Origin: Serratia entomophila | GTDB taxonomy: Bacteria > Pseudomonadota > Gammaproteobacteria > Enterobacterales > Enterobacteriaceae | DNA: 64,000 nt | Direction: 5' to 3' | Assembly: GCF_021462285.1 (NCBI RefSeq) | Contig: NZ_CP082787.1 | Coordinates: 3,100,001 to 3,164,000, forward strand | Shown: piece by piece, positions 27,600 through 42,100 of the stretch | Position numbering within the stretch: position 1 is the stretch's first letter | Layout of the letters: each line of letters starts with the position of its first letter | The notes under the pieces: model-generated | What the model was told of the DNA's origin: nothing | What the model saw: only the letters and a program-made list of their open reading frames with translations | Database searches by the model: none | Program-made: the position numbers and the translations under genes

Positions 27600-28514
27600 A
27601 TGAGCGGCCCGGTATTTCACCCCGACGAATTGCGCGCTCAGGCCCTGGCCGGTTTCGAGCAGGTGGGGAGCGGCATTTATCGCACCATGCCCGATCAGCA
27701 CCGCGCGTTCTTCGCCGCGTTGCCCTATTTGTTCGTCGCTACCCTGGATGAGCAAAGCTGGCCGGTGGCCACGCTGTTCAGCGGCCTGCCGGGGTTTTTG
27801 CGCACCCCGGACGACGGCCACTTGCGCATCAGCGCGCCGCGCCGCAGCGACGATCCGGCGCAGGCGATGCTGCAAAGCGGCAAACCGGTCGGCGCGCTGG
27901 GGCTGGACTTCAGCAACCGGCGGCGCAACCGCGCCAACGGCGTTATCGGCCGCACCGACAAGAACCGGGTGGAGATCGTGGTTAACCAAAGCTTCGGTAA
28001 CTGCCCGCAATATATTCAGCGGCGCGAGCTGTATCCGGTGAGCGGCGCTCCACAGCCGGTTGAGCATCTTGCCGCGCTGGATGCGGCGGCGCAGGCGCTG
28101 ATCCGCCGCGCGGACACCTGTTTTGTCGCCAGCTGCGCGCACCGCGAGCTGGCGCAGGGCGGCGTCGATATCTCGCACCGCGGCGGCAAACCGGGATTTA
28201 TCCACCTGGAAGGCGACAGGCTATGGATGCCGGACTTTCGCGGCAACCGCTACATGAACACCCTGGGCAACCTGCTGGCCGAGCCGCGCGCGGCGCTGCT
28301 GTTTATCGATTTTGAGCGCGGCGACGTGCTGCATCTGCAGGGAGAAACTCAGATCCTGTGGCAGCCGGATAGCGGCTGGGGAGTGGCCGGCGCGGAACGC
28401 TACTGGCGCTTTGATATCCACAGCGCCTGGCGCTTCGGCGCAGCCTTGCCGTGGCGCGGGCGCAATCTGGAATATTCGCCGGCCACGCTGGCGACCGGCA
28501 TATGGCAGCCATAA
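27600..28514 (+). CDS. Pyridoxamine 5'-phosphate oxidase-like flavin-binding protein
   Basis: A 304-residue protein of the PNPOx-like split-barrel family. YLFVATLDEQSWPVATLFSG resembles the FMN-binding N-terminal strand pair, and a second copy-like segment with ADTCFVASCAHRE and HRGGKPGFIHLEGDRLWMPD follows. The tail ends in a WRFGAALPWRGRNLEYSP-type motif. Probably binds FMN or F420-like flavin and reduces or oxidises small molecules. The ATG at 27600 lies 5 nt after the GST stop. Confidence 0.78.
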   Translation: MSGPVFHPDELRAQALAGFEQVGSGIYRTMPDQHRAFFAALPYLFVATLDEQSWPVATLFSGLPGFLRTPDDGHLRISAPRRSDDPAQAMLQSGKPVGALGLDFSNRRRNRANGVIGRTDKNRVEIVVNQSFGNCPQYIQRRELYPVSGAPQPVEHLAALDAAAQALIRRADTCFVASCAHRELAQGGVDISHRGGKPGFIHLEGDRLWMPDFRGNRYMNTLGNLLAEPRAALLFIDFERGDVLHLQGETQILWQPDSGWGVAGAERYWRFDIHSAWRFGAALPWRGRNLEYSPATLATGIWQP

Positions 28515-28520
28515 ACAGCA

Positions 28521-28540
28521 AGCCCCGCTTCGGCGGGGCT
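28521..28540. terminator. Hairpin with TTCG tetraloop
   Basis: AGCCCCGC (28521-28528), TTCG loop, GCGGGGCT (28533-28540): a classical stable terminator stem between two convergent genes. The T-runs are short, so the strength is estimated from the stem alone. Confidence 0.7.
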
Positions 28541-28551
28541 ACTCATTGGGG

Positions 28552-28770
28552 TTACGCATTCTGTTCCGCCACCGGGGCGGCCTGATAAAGCAGCCTGAAA
28601 TAGGTGAGCCGTTCAAAGAACAGTCGGCTTTGCTGCTCCGACATGTTGCCGGCCACCTTGCCGGCGTCTATCTCCCTGCCCTGCCATTCCATCAGCGCGA
28701 TGCTCGACGCCAGGAAATCCATTTCACCGCCGCCGTAGGCCGCAAGATGTCTATCCACTGATTTCATCAT
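28552..28770 (-). CDS. Small hypothetical protein (72 aa)
   Basis: A 72-residue soluble, mostly helical protein beginning MMKSVDRHLAAYGGG. The start is chosen because AGGAG sits 8 nt upstream; a longer frame to 28899 lacks support. I recognise no family. It lies alone between the PPOX gene (convergent) and gabD (divergent). The longer frame's N-terminal extension reads like untranslated leader. Confidence 0.55.
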   Translation of the reverse strand: MMKSVDRHLAAYGGGEMDFLASSIALMEWQGREIDAGKVAGNMSEQQSRLFFERLTYFRLLYQAAPVAEQNA

Positions 28771-28981
28771 TTGCACACTCCTTTTAGTCACGTCGAAAAG
28801 GGTCATATGCCTGCTGCTTTCAGTATCGTCCCGCCCATGGGTGTTTTTTGTACAGAAGGTGCGCATGGCACAAATTGATTTCTGCCGCCGTTGACCCAAC
28901 GGCGACGAAAAAATTTGCTAGGGTGAAAGGGTGTCGCAGGGGACAGACCATTCCCCATTGAATTCTGCCAAGGAGAAACCG

Positions 28982-30457
28982 ATGAGCATGCATTTTTCGA
29001 CCACCCTCAAAGATCCCGCGCTGTTCCGCGAAGCTAACTACATCGGCGGGCAATGGCTGCCGATTAAAGACGGTCAGGCGATCGAGATCCTCAACCCCGC
29101 CACCGGCGAACCGGTCGGCCGCGTGCCCGCCTTCGGCGCAGAAGAAACCGCGCTGGCGATCGCCGCCGCGAAAAAAGCCCAACCCGCCTGGCGCGCATTG
29201 ACCGCCAAGGAGCGCGCCGGCAAGCTGCGCAAGCTATTTGAACTGATGATGGAAAATCAGGATGATTTGGCGCGCATCATGACGGCGGAACAGGGTAAAC
29301 CATTGGCCGAAAGCCGCGGCGAGATCGCCTATGCGGCGTCCTTTATCGAATGGTTCGCCGAGGAAGGCAAACGGGTCTACGGCGATACCATCCCGCAAAA
29401 CCAGTCGGGGCGACGCATCATCGTGCAAAAGGAACCGATCGGCGTGTTCGCCGCCATCACCCCGTGGAACTTCCCGGCGGCGATGATCACCCGTAAAGCC
29501 GGCCCCGGCTGGGCGGCAGGCTGCACCGGGGTGATCCGCCCCGCCAGCCAGACGCCGTTTTCGGCGCTGGCCATTGCCGTGCTGGCGGAGCGCGCCGGAT
29601 TGCCCGCCGGGGTGTGCAACGTGATCACCGGCCCCAGCAAGGCCATCGGCGGTGAGCTGACCGCCAACCCCGACGTGCGCAAGCTGTCTTTCACCGGCAG
29701 CACCGAGGTGGGTGCGCAGCTGCTGGCGCAGTGCGCGCCGACCATCAAAAAGACCAGCATGGAACTGGGCGGCAACGCGCCCTTTATCGTGTTCGACGAC
29801 GCCGACCTGGATGCCGCGGTCGCCGGCGCGGTGGCGTCAAAATACCGCAATGCCGGCCAGACCTGCGTCTGCACCAACCGTTTCCTGGTGCAGGACGGCA
29901 TATACGACGCCTTCGCCGCCAGGCTGAAAGCTGCGGTGGCAAAGCTGAAGGTCGGCAACGGCATGGACGACGGCGTCACCCTCGGCCCGCTGATCAATCA
30001 GGAAGCGGTGGAGAAAGTCAGCGAACATATCGCCGACGCCGTCAAACACGGCGCCTCGGTGCTGCTGGGCGGCGAACCGCACGCGCTGGGCCATAATTTC
30101 TATGCCCCGACCATCCTGACCGACGTGCCGCGCGAGGCCAAAATCTTCCGCGAAGAAACCTTTGGCCCGGTCGCCCCGTTGATCCGCTTCACCCATGAAG
30201 ACGAAGCCATCGAACTGGCCAACGACACGCCGTTCGGCCTGGCTTCTTACTTCTACAGCCGCGATATCGGCCGGGTGATGCGGGTGGCCGAAGCGCTGGA
30301 ATACGGCATCGTCGGCATCAACGAGGGGCTGATCTCCACCGAAGTGGCGCCGTTCGGCGGCATGAAAAACTCCGGCCTGGGCCGCGAAGGGTCAAAATAC
30401 GGCATCGAAGACTATCTCGAGATCAAGTATCTCTGCCTCGGCGGCCTGAGCGCCTGA
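28982..30457 (+). CDS. gabD: NADP-dependent succinate-semialdehyde dehydrogenase
   Basis: A 491-residue aldehyde dehydrogenase close to E. coli GabD over its whole length. The catalytic Cys lies in AGQTCVCTNRF, the Glu in MELGGNAPFIVFDDADLD, and PWNFPAAMITRKAGP is present. It would oxidise succinate semialdehyde to succinate. AAGGAG 7 nt upstream fixes the start at 28982. Oddity: the lysine of the usual KPASQTP cofactor motif is Arg here (RPASQTP, residue 186), and the preceding GPALAAG reads GPGWAAG. No gabT or gabP is adjacent. Confidence 0.85.
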   Translation: MSMHFSTTLKDPALFREANYIGGQWLPIKDGQAIEILNPATGEPVGRVPAFGAEETALAIAAAKKAQPAWRALTAKERAGKLRKLFELMMENQDDLARIMTAEQGKPLAESRGEIAYAASFIEWFAEEGKRVYGDTIPQNQSGRRIIVQKEPIGVFAAITPWNFPAAMITRKAGPGWAAGCTGVIRPASQTPFSALAIAVLAERAGLPAGVCNVITGPSKAIGGELTANPDVRKLSFTGSTEVGAQLLAQCAPTIKKTSMELGGNAPFIVFDDADLDAAVAGAVASKYRNAGQTCVCTNRFLVQDGIYDAFAARLKAAVAKLKVGNGMDDGVTLGPLINQEAVEKVSEHIADAVKHGASVLLGGEPHALGHNFYAPTILTDVPREAKIFREETFGPVAPLIRFTHEDEAIELANDTPFGLASYFYSRDIGRVMRVAEALEYGIVGINEGLISTEVAPFGGMKNSGLGREGSKYGIEDYLEIKYLCLGGLSA

Positions 30458-30525
30458 TAACGGCGCTGTACCGCTCCCTTCGGCAACCGGCTGCGCTTTT
30501 GCGAACAGCAGGAGATTGATGGCGG

Positions 30526-30921
30526 CTAGCGTTGGTACTGCGCATCGGTGACCTTTTCCATCCAGGTCACCGGGCTGCCGTTCAGCGACTCGGCGATGGC
30601 GATATGGGTCATGGCGGTGTCGGGCGTGGCGCCGTGCCAGTGCTTCACCCCTTCCGGGATCCAGACGATATCGCCCTGGTTCATTTCCTGGACCGCTTCG
30701 CCCCACACCTGGATCCAGCCGCGCCCCTGGGTGACGATCAGCGTCTGGCCAAGCGGATGGGTATGCCAGGCGGTGCGGGCGCCGGGTTCGAAGGTGACGG
30801 TGGCGCCGCCTACCCGGGCCGGTTCAGTGCCGGCGAAAGGGGCGTCGATGCGCACCTGGCCGGTAAAGTAGTTTTCCGGGCCGCGTTGGGAAGGCAAGGA
30901 ACCGCTGCGTTGAATCTTCAT
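30526..30921 (-). CDS. Cupin-domain protein
   Basis: A 131-residue single-cupin protein. Cupin motif 1 is present as [10 protein letters not shown] and motif 2 as [10 protein letters not shown], giving the usual His/Glu metal site. Related proteins are often small quercetinase-like or carboxymuconolactone-decarboxylase-associated cupins. GGAGG lies just before the ATG at 30921. It is divergent from the LysR gene at 31131, which probably regulates it. Confidence 0.82.
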   Translation of the reverse strand: MKIQRSGSLPSQRGPENYFTGQVRIDAPFAGTEPARVGGATVTFEPGARTAWHTHPLGQTLIVTQGRGWIQVWGEAVQEMNQGDIVWIPEGVKHWHGATPDTAMTHIAIAESLNGSPVTWMEKVTDAQYQR

Positions 30922-31091
30922 TTTTTCCTCCGCTTCGGCACAGGCTGCCGACGCTGACAGTGACAAGATAATCGGACGTGATGACGAAAAGATACCGCCG
31001 GCAGCCGATGGGCGCTAGATGGCAAAATACGCAAGGAGCTATGAGTAAAACTCATAAATCTGCGGCTGTACCCTCTCGAACAAGGGTATAG

Positions 31092-33025
<1,934 letters not shown>

Positions 33026-33178
33026 TCAGTCTCTTCGGCCCTCAAGCCGTTGCCGGCGGCCGCCGGCCAGTGGTTACTCTAGAAGGCGGCCGCCGCCGTG
33101 ACTATGGGCCAAATGGGGTTAAGCTTATGAGCCTGATTCATCAATCCGGCGGCAGCCTGCGCCACCGCCGGTTCGGCG

Positions 33179-36100
33179 TTATTGCCCCACGCCGAGCATC
33201 GCCCCGATCTCCTCCCCGCACTGCAAAATATTGTGGTGATGGCAGGCCAACGGGATCACCTGCACACTGTGGCAGACGGCGCTCAATCCGTTATCCGCCA
33301 GCGCCAGCAGCGGCATCATCGCCTGCTGCGGCAGCTGCGGGTTGAGCTGCATGGCTTTGAACAGCGTGACCCGGGTACTTTGCAGACCGCGGCTCAGCGT
33401 GCCGGCGGCCAAGCGCCCTTCCACCTCGGCGACGGCGGCCGCGCGCCTGGCCGCTTCCCCCTCAATGCCCAGCAGCGGCAGCAGTTCCGCCACCGGCAGT
33501 TCCGCCACCCGCTGCTGATAGAAGCTGTCCAGCAAATACAGATGAACATCCCGCACGCCGCGCGCCTCCAGCCTGGCGGCGATCTCCAGCGCAATGAGCC
33601 CCCCCAGCGACCAGCCGAGGATACGCACCGGCTGCGCGCCGTTCAGCAATCCGTTGGCGATCATTTCGCTGAGGTAGCGTTCGGCGAGCTCGCCGAGCGA
33701 ATCGATCGTCGGGCGGTGGTACAGGTTGTAGTTATCGACACCGTAGCAGTTCAGCTTCCCCTGCAGCCGTTGGGCAAAAGGATGGAACGCCTCCGCCCCG
33801 ACCAGCGCCGGGTGGATCATCCACAAGGCCGGCGCCGCGTCTGTGGCCTTATTCAGCGGCGCCACCAACGGCTGTTCGCCGGCGGACAGCAGATTGCGCA
33901 GGCTGCGGCATCGGAACAGCTTCACCACCGGCAGCGGCGCGCCCAGCAGCGCCGACATGGCGAGGCACAGCGATATCGCCTTGATCGAGGTGCCGCCCAG
34001 CGAGAAGAAATCGTCCGTCATGCCGACCCGCTCCAGCTGCAAAGCCTCCTGCCACAGCGCGCACAGCTGCCGTTCCAGCGCGCTTTCCGGCGCGACATAG
34101 TCCTGCGTTTCGCGCATTTCCGGCGCCGGCAGCGCCTTGCGATCCAGCTTGCCGCTGGTGCCGTAGGGCAGCGCTTCCAGCCGCATCAGCGCCGTCGGTA
34201 TCATATACAGCGGCAGCTGCCGGCTCATAAACGCCAGCAGTTCAGGCTCCGCCAGCGGCTCGTCGCAGACGTAATACAGCGCCAGCAGCTCCTGTGACGC
34301 CCCCTGCCGCACGATGGCGCAGCAGGATTTGATCGGGCCGAAGGCCAGCGCGCACTGCTCCACCTCCGCCAGCTCCACGCGGTAGCCGTTGATTTTGACC
34401 TGGAAATCCATACGCCCGAGAAACTCCAGGTTGCCGTCCGGCAGATAGCGACCGGCGTCGCCGGTGCGGTACAGCCGCTCCCCCAGTTCGGGGTGATAAA
34501 TGAACCTCTCGTCGGTCAGCGGCTGATTGCGGTAATAACCGCGGGCGACGCCGGCGCCGCCGATATACTGCTCGCCCGGCAGACAAGGCGGCAGCAGCCG
34601 CAGCTGGCGGTCCAGCACGTAAAAACGCTGGTGCGCCATCGCCTGGCCGTAGGGCACGCTGGGGGCGGTTATCGGCGCATCGGGAATATCGTACAGAATC
34701 GACCAGATTGAGCTTTCCGTGGCGCCGCCGGCGCTGACCACCCGGCAGCCCGGCCGCCGCTGCCGAATGCGCGCCGGCAGCGGCCGCGCGATAACCTCGC
34801 CCACCAACACCGCGTTGCGCAGCGCCGGCCAATGTGCCGTTTCGCCGTCAGACTCCAGGTGTTCAACCAACAGGGTCATCACCGAAGGCGCAGAGTTCCA
34901 GAAGGTTACCCCCTGCGTCATCAGCAGGCGATGCCAGGCCTGCGGCTGGTAGCGTTCGGCTTCAGACGGCATCACCAGCGCCCCGCCGACCGACAGCAGG
35001 CCGAAAATATCGAATACCGAAATGTCGAAGCTCAGAGCGCTGAGCGCCAGCCCGCGGTCCTCTGCGCCGATCGCCAACTGCTGCAGGGTATCGACGATGC
35101 TGTTCACCGCGCCGCGATGCTCTATCGCCACCCCTTTCGGCGTGCCGGTGGAGCCGGAGGTGAAGATCACATAGGCCAGCGCGGAAGGCGCCGGCAGCAC
35201 CGGTTCGCCCTGCGCCGCCGGCGGCAGCTCCGCCACCACGCCCTGCGGGTCAATCACCAGCAGCCGGGCCTCGCCGTTGGTCCGCCAGCGCCTGCTGCTG
35301 AGGATCACCCGGGTTTGCGACTGCCCGAGGATATCCAGCCGCCGCTGTTCCGGCCAGGCGCCGTCCAGCGGCAAATAGGCCTTGCCGGCCATCAGTATCG
35401 CCAGCACCGCCACGATCTGCGCCCGCCCCTTATCCACCATCACCGCCAGGGTTTCGGCCGACATGTCCGCATGCTGGCGCAGCTGCAGCGAGAGCGTTAA
35501 CGCCAGACGATAGAGTTCGCCGTAGGTCAACTCACCGAGGGCGTCGACTATCGCCACCCGCTGCGGGTGCTGAGCGGCCTGGCGAATAAAGTCGTGGTGA
35601 ATGGCGCGCTCGAAGTCGTAGACCGGCGGACAGGATTCGCGGAAGGCTCGTTGGCGCGCCACCTCGGCCGCCGGCACCAGCGCCAGTTGGCCGACGCGCC
35701 GGCTGCCCTGCGCGACGATCTGTTGCAAAATGGCCTGATAGTAGCCCGCCAGACGCTCCAGCGTGGCCGGGCTGAACAAAGCGGTGGCGTAGTTGAACAC
35801 CGCCTGCCCCTCACCCTGCTCCAGATGAATGCTCAGCGTCAGGTCAAACTTCGCCGCCTGGTAATGCTCCACCAGGCTTTGCGGCGTCAGCCAATCCGGC
35901 AGCGCGGGCTGCGCCCCGCCGTCTTCCAGCACGAACATCGTCTGGAACAGCGGATGCCGGGACAGATCGCGCGGCACCTGCAGCAGATCGATGATCAACT
36001 CCAGCGGCAGCCCCTGGTGACGCTGCGCCTGCAGCACTGCGTTAAAAACGTCGCGAACGTAGTCGGCCAACGGCTGTTCGTCGTCGATCTGTGAACGCAA

Positions 36101-39100
36101 CGGCAAGGTGTTGACGAAGAAACCGATCGCAGAACGCGCCTCCGCCGTCGGCCGGTTGGCGACCGGGGTGCCGACCAGGATGTCCTGCTGGCCGCTGAAA
36201 TAGCCGAGCAGCAGGTTGAACGCCGCCAGATACAGCGCAAAAGGCGTCACGCCTTCGCGCTGGGCGAAACTCGCCGCCTGCGCCACCAGCGCCGCAGGCA
36301 GCGCGACGGCATGATTGGCGCCGCGGTGATCGAACTGCGCCGGGCGCACCAGGTCGAGCGGCATTTCCAGCGTCTGCCAGCCCGCCAGGCGCTGCCGCCA
36401 GTAGTCTTTCGCCGCGTCGGCCTGCGCCGTGCCCAGATAATCCTGCTGCCAGACGGCGTAATCGCCGTACTGCAGCGCCGGGGCCGGCAGTGCAGGCGGC
36501 AGCCCCTGCCGCTGCGCCTGATACAGACCGTCCAGCTCCTGCAGCAACAGCCGCTGCGACCAGCCGTCAAACGCCAGATGGTGCACCAGGATCAGGCCGT
36601 AATGCAGCGTCGCGCCGTCGGGCTGCTCAACGTCATAAATGACCGCCCTGATCGGCAGCTCCGCCGCCAGATCGAACGGGCGATCGATGTCCCGCTGCAA
36701 CCCTTGCCGCCAGCTTTCGGCATCGGTCTGCAGCCGTTGCACCACTAACGCCGCCGGATGGGGGCGGGAAACGGCGATGCGGGCCTCGCTCTGACACACC
36801 CGGCTGTGCAGCGCCTGATGCCGGGCCACCACGGCCTGCAAACTGCGCGCATAGTGCGCCAGGTTCGCGGCCTCCGAGAAGCGGAACAGCATCGGCACAT
36901 GATAGAGCGCGCTGCCGCCGTTCAGGTTTTCGATAAACCACAGCTGCATCTGCGAGGATGAAAGCGGGTAGCTTTGCCGTTGCAAAGCCGGTATCGACAG
37001 CGGCGCCTCGTCTTCGCCGCGCAGGCGCAGCGCCTGACACAGCGAACGAATGGTCGGGAACTGGCCCAGTTCGCCCAGCGTCACCTCCCGTTGCAGCCGG
37101 TGGCCGATCTGATAGCAGGCCTGGATAGCCAAAATGGAGTTGCCGCCCAGCGCGAAAAAATTGTCCTCGACGCCGATCTCCGGCAGCTTCAGCAGCGTGC
37201 GCCAGATGTCGACGCAGCCCTGTTCCCAGGCGTCTTGCGCGGCGGCGAACGCGCGCCGCTCGCCCTCTGGCTGCGGCAACGCCTGGCGGGCAATCTTGCC
37301 GTTCTCGGTGAGCGGCAGCTGCGCCAGCGGCACCAAGGCGCGCGGCATCATGTACTGCGGCAGTTGGCCGCTCAGATGCCGCGCCAGCGCTTCGGCGTCC
37401 ACCCCGTCCCCGGCGACGAAGTAGGCGGCCAGGTAGGGTTGCGGATGCGCGATCGGCACCACGCAGCAGGCGGTAACGCCCGGGCAGGTCAGCGCGATAT
37501 TTTCGATTTCGCCCAGCTCAATGCGGTAGCCGTTGAGTTTGACCTGGCTGTCGATGCGCCCCATAAACTCCACGTTACCGTCTTCCAGCAGGCGGCCGGC
37601 GTCGCCGGTGCGATAAACGCGCTCCTGCAGCCCTTCATGCCAGAAGAAACTGTCGGCGGTGCGCTGCGGATCGCCGTAATAACCGCGCGCCAGGCCTTCA
37701 CCCGCCAGATAGATTTCCCCCCTGACGCCCGCCGGCGCCGGGCGCAGCCAGGCATCCAGAATATGGCAGCGCTGGTGCGGCAGCGGCCTGCCGTAGGGAA
37801 TGCTGGCGGACAGGATCCGCTGCCCCGGCGGCACCTCATGCAGCATCGAAAACACCGCCGCCTCGGTCGCGCCGCCGGCGCTGCAAAAACGGCTGTGCGG
37901 CGCCCACTCGCGGCAGCGCGCCGGCAGCGAGGTGGCGATCCAGTCGCCGCCCACCATCACCGCCCGCAGCGCCGGCTCAGGGCCAGACGTCAACCCGGCG
38001 CCCTTGACATAATCCAGCAGCAGCTCCATCAACGCCGGCGCGCTCAGCCACTGCGTCACCCGGTGGGCGATCATCAGCTGGTACCAGGCCTGCGGATTGG
38101 CCCTGTCCCGTTCAGCCGGCATCACCACCGCGCCGCCTGCGCTCAGCGGGCCGAAAATATCGTAAATCGCCAGGTCAAAGCTCAGCGCGCTGAGCGCCAG
38201 GCTGCGATCCCGCTCGTCAAAGGCGAAATAGCGCTGCACGCCCTCTATCATGTTCACCACGCTGCGGTGTTCGATCGCCACCCCTTTTGGCGTTCCCGTC
38301 GAGCCGGAAGTGAAAATGATATAGGCCAAATCACCCGCTGCGGCGTCGATCGCCGGCAACAGCCGTGCAGGCGCCGGCAGCGCGTGCGCCAGGCCGTCCG
38401 CGCCCAGTTCAATCCGGTTGATCCCTTCCGCCGTCCAGTCCTCGTCGCTCAGCAGCGTATTGACGCCGGCCTGCGCCATCACCCGCAGCCGCCGCTGCGG
38501 CGGCCAGCTCGCATCCATCGGCAAAAATGCCTTGCCGCACATCAGCGCCGCCAGCATGGCGACGGGCTGTTTGCGCCCTTTGTCCGCGACAATCGCGATC
38601 GCCTCGCCGACCACCTGCCCCTGCAGACGCAGCTGGGTAGCCAGCGTCAGGGCCGCAATATACAGCTCGCCGTAGGTCATTTCGCCCAGCGCGTCGACGA
38701 TCGCCACCGCCTGCGGGTTGCGCCGGGCATGGCGAATAAAGTCCTGCTGCAGGGGGCGCTCAAAGGGGTACTGCAGCGCCCGCGCATCGCCTGCTGCCGG
38801 GGGATGCGGCTGCAGGCTGAGCTGTTCCAGCGGCCAGTCGCCGTGCCGGGCCATCTGCTGCAGGATGGCGAGGTAGTATTCCGCCAGGCGCGCCACCGAG
38901 GCCTTGCTGAACAGCGCGACGGCAAAGTTGAAACGGGCGCGCATCTGCCCGTCATCCGGCGTCAGCGTCAGGGTGAGATCGAACTTGGCGGTTTCCTCGC
39001 GGCCGCTCAGATCGACCACGGACAACCAGTCCGGCCGGTTCGCCGCCGCGCCGTCGTTCTCCAGGGCGAACATCACCTGAAATAGCGGATGGCGCGAGAA

Positions 39101-42100
39101 ATCGCGCGGCAGCTGCAGGCTGTCGACCAGCACCTCCAGCGACAGCGCCTGGTGTTGTTGCGCCCTGAGCGTGGTCTCCGCCACCTGGCGAATAAACGCG
39201 GTGACGCTGTGGCGATGATCGATCTGCTGGCGCAGCGGCAGCGTGTTGACGAAGAACCCGATCAGGTTCGCCAACTCCGGCCGGCTGCGGTTGGCCAGGG
39301 GAGTGCCCACCAGCACGTCATCCTGCCCCGCATAGCGGGACAACAGCAGGCTGAACCCCGCCAGCAGCACCGCATGCAGCGTGACGCCCTCCCGGCGCGC
39401 CAGCGCCTCGAGCGCGCTCACCAGCTCCGCCGGCAGCCGGGCTTCGCAGTTATCGCCGCGCAGGTCGAATACGCCGGAGCGCGCGGCGTCCAGCGGCAGA
39501 CAGAGCGGTTGGCATCCTTCCAGTTCGCGGCGCCAAAACGCCAGCGCCTGCGCCTGCGCGCCCAGCTGCTCGGGCGTCTGCTGCCAAAGCGCATAGTCGA
39601 GGTATTGCAACGCCGCCGGCGGCTGGCCAACGCGGCGATATTCGGCATCCAGCTCCTGCAGCAACACCTCCAGCGACCAACCGTCAAAGGCGATATGGTG
39701 GAACACCAGCAGGCTGGCGGTGCTCTCCCGCCCCGCTTCATCGGTATAGCGATAAAGCGCCGCACGCAGCGGCGGTTCGCGGGTCAGATCCATCGGCTGC
39801 TGCAGCGCCTGCGTCAAGGCCGCGGAGAACTCCCCGGCGCTCAGGACATGCAGCGGCACCGCCAGCGGCGCGTCGACCGTCGTCTGCCTGGCCACCCCCT
39901 GCTCATCCTGACGGATCAGGCTGCGCAACACCTGATGGCGCGCCGCCACCGCCTGCAGGCTTTGACGGTAACGATCGCCATCGACCCCGGCGGCCAACTG
40001 CAGCAACACCGGGGAAAGATAGTGTACGGAGGCAGGCGCCAGCTGTTGCATAAACCACAGGCGCGATTGCTGGGACGACAGCGGCCCCTCGCGCCGCCCG
40101 GTGGCGGTAACGCCAACCTCATCCGGCGCGTCGGGCTGCGGCGCGCCGAGGTGCTCGCTCAGCATCGCCACCGTCGGGTACTGGTTGAGGGTCTGCGCCG
40201 ACATCTTCATGCCGAGTTGCCTGTTGACTTCGTGACACAGCCTGATGGCCAAAATCGAGTTGCCGCCCAGGCGGAAGAAGTGATCGTCCACCCCGGCCCG
40301 GCAGTCCAGCAGCTGGTTGAACAGCGCCAGCAGCCGGCTTTCGAGCGGGCTGCCCGGCTGGCGGAACGCCGCCTGCCGTTCGACCGCCTCCGGCTCCGGC
40401 AGGGCCCGGAAATCCACTTTTCTGCTCACCGTCAGCGGGATCGCCGGCACGGCCAGCAGCGCCGTCGGCAGCATATAGTGCGGCAGCTGCGCGGCGAGCC
40501 GCCGGCAGATCTCGGCGGCGGACAGGCTGCAGCCGGGCTGCAACACGTACCAGGCCTGCAGCTGCGCCGTCGGTTGCCGGCGCACGGCGACCACCGCCTC
40601 GGCCACTTCGGCCATGGCGCGCATCTGCATTTCAATTTCGCCCAGTTCGATGCGATAACCGTGGATCTTGACCTGCTGATCCTGACGGCCGAGATACTCG
40701 AGGCTGCCGTCGGCCAGGCGGCGCACCCGATCGCCGGTGCGATACAGGCGGCGGTAGTCCGCTTCCTGGCTAAAGGGGTTGTCGACAAAGGCGGAGGCCG
40801 TCAGCTCAGGCATATTCAGGTATCCCCGCGCCAGCCCGACGCCGGAAAGGCACAGCTCCCCCTCTGCGCCCAACGGCAGCAGGTTGCAGTCCGCATCCGC
40901 CACGTAGCAGTGCATGTTGGCGATAGCATGGCCGATATTGCGCGCGCCGTTGCGGCGGTAAATATTAAGGCAGACGCTGACCGCGGCCTCGGTCGGCCCG
41001 TACATATTGACCACCTGCAGCCCCTGCGCCAGATAATGGTCGAGCACGTCCTGCGACGTCGCCTCGCCCCCCAGGCCCAGATGCCGCACCGAGTCCGGCA
41101 GCGTTGGCAGGGTGGCGAGCAGCGCGGGCGGCAGGAAACAGAAATGGATCCGCCACGCCGCCATTTGATCGGCCAACAGCGCCGGATCGCGTCGCTGTGG
41201 GTCGCCGGCGATAAACAGACGGTGCCCGTTGCCGAGGGCGATAAACACTTCGAACACGTGCGCATCGAAGGCCAGCGAGGCGAACTGCAGGCAGTTGAGC
41301 ACGCCGCTTTCCTGCCGCAGCAGACGCTGAGCGTGGCCGCGCACCATGTTGACCGCACCGCGATGCTCACACAGCGTGCCCTTTGGCCGCCCGGTGGTGC
41401 CGGAGGTATAAATCACATACGCCAGCTGCCGCGCGTCGATCGTCGGCAGCGGCGCCGTATCCCCCGGCTCCGGCGCGGCGTCGGCCAACAGGCAGAGGCT
41501 GTGCGGCGCCAGCCGCCGTGCGGCGTCCAGCCCGGCGCCGTCGGTAACGACGATCGGGCTGTTGACGTCTTGCAGAATATAGGCCAAACGCTGGTCGGGC
41601 GTATCCGGATCCAACGGCACATAGGCGCCGCCCGCCTTCATGATCGCCAGCATCGCCACCACCGCCGCGGCGCCGCGCTGCATGTACAGCGGGATAACCG
41701 TATCCGCCGGCATCTCTTCACCGCAAAGCCGCAGATATTCCGCCCGCAGCCGCAGCGCCAGCAGGCTGCTGCGCTGCGCCAGCTGCCCGTAGGCTATCTC
41801 CCCTGCCGCGTCGACCAGCGCGATGCGCTCGGGGTGGCGACCGGCGTATCTTTCAACGCCGTCGAGCAAGGTGGCCGCCGGCGCGGGCGGCACATCCTGG
41901 CCGCTGGCCCATTGGTCACGCATGCGCCTGGCCTGCTGCGGCGTCAACTGCGGCAGCGCGGCGATCGGCAGGTCCGGCTCGCTCAGGACGCGGCGCAGCA
42001 AATAGCCATACTGCTCCGCCATCTCCGCCATCTGCGTCTCATCGAACAGGTCTGCCCGGTAACGCAGCCTGAACTCGAAGCCCTGTTCGGAGGGCTGGTA

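Noticed and set aside
36974..39085. 703-codon open frame on the plus strand
   Set aside because: Antisense shadow of the NRPS gene, with no ribosome site or family resemblance.
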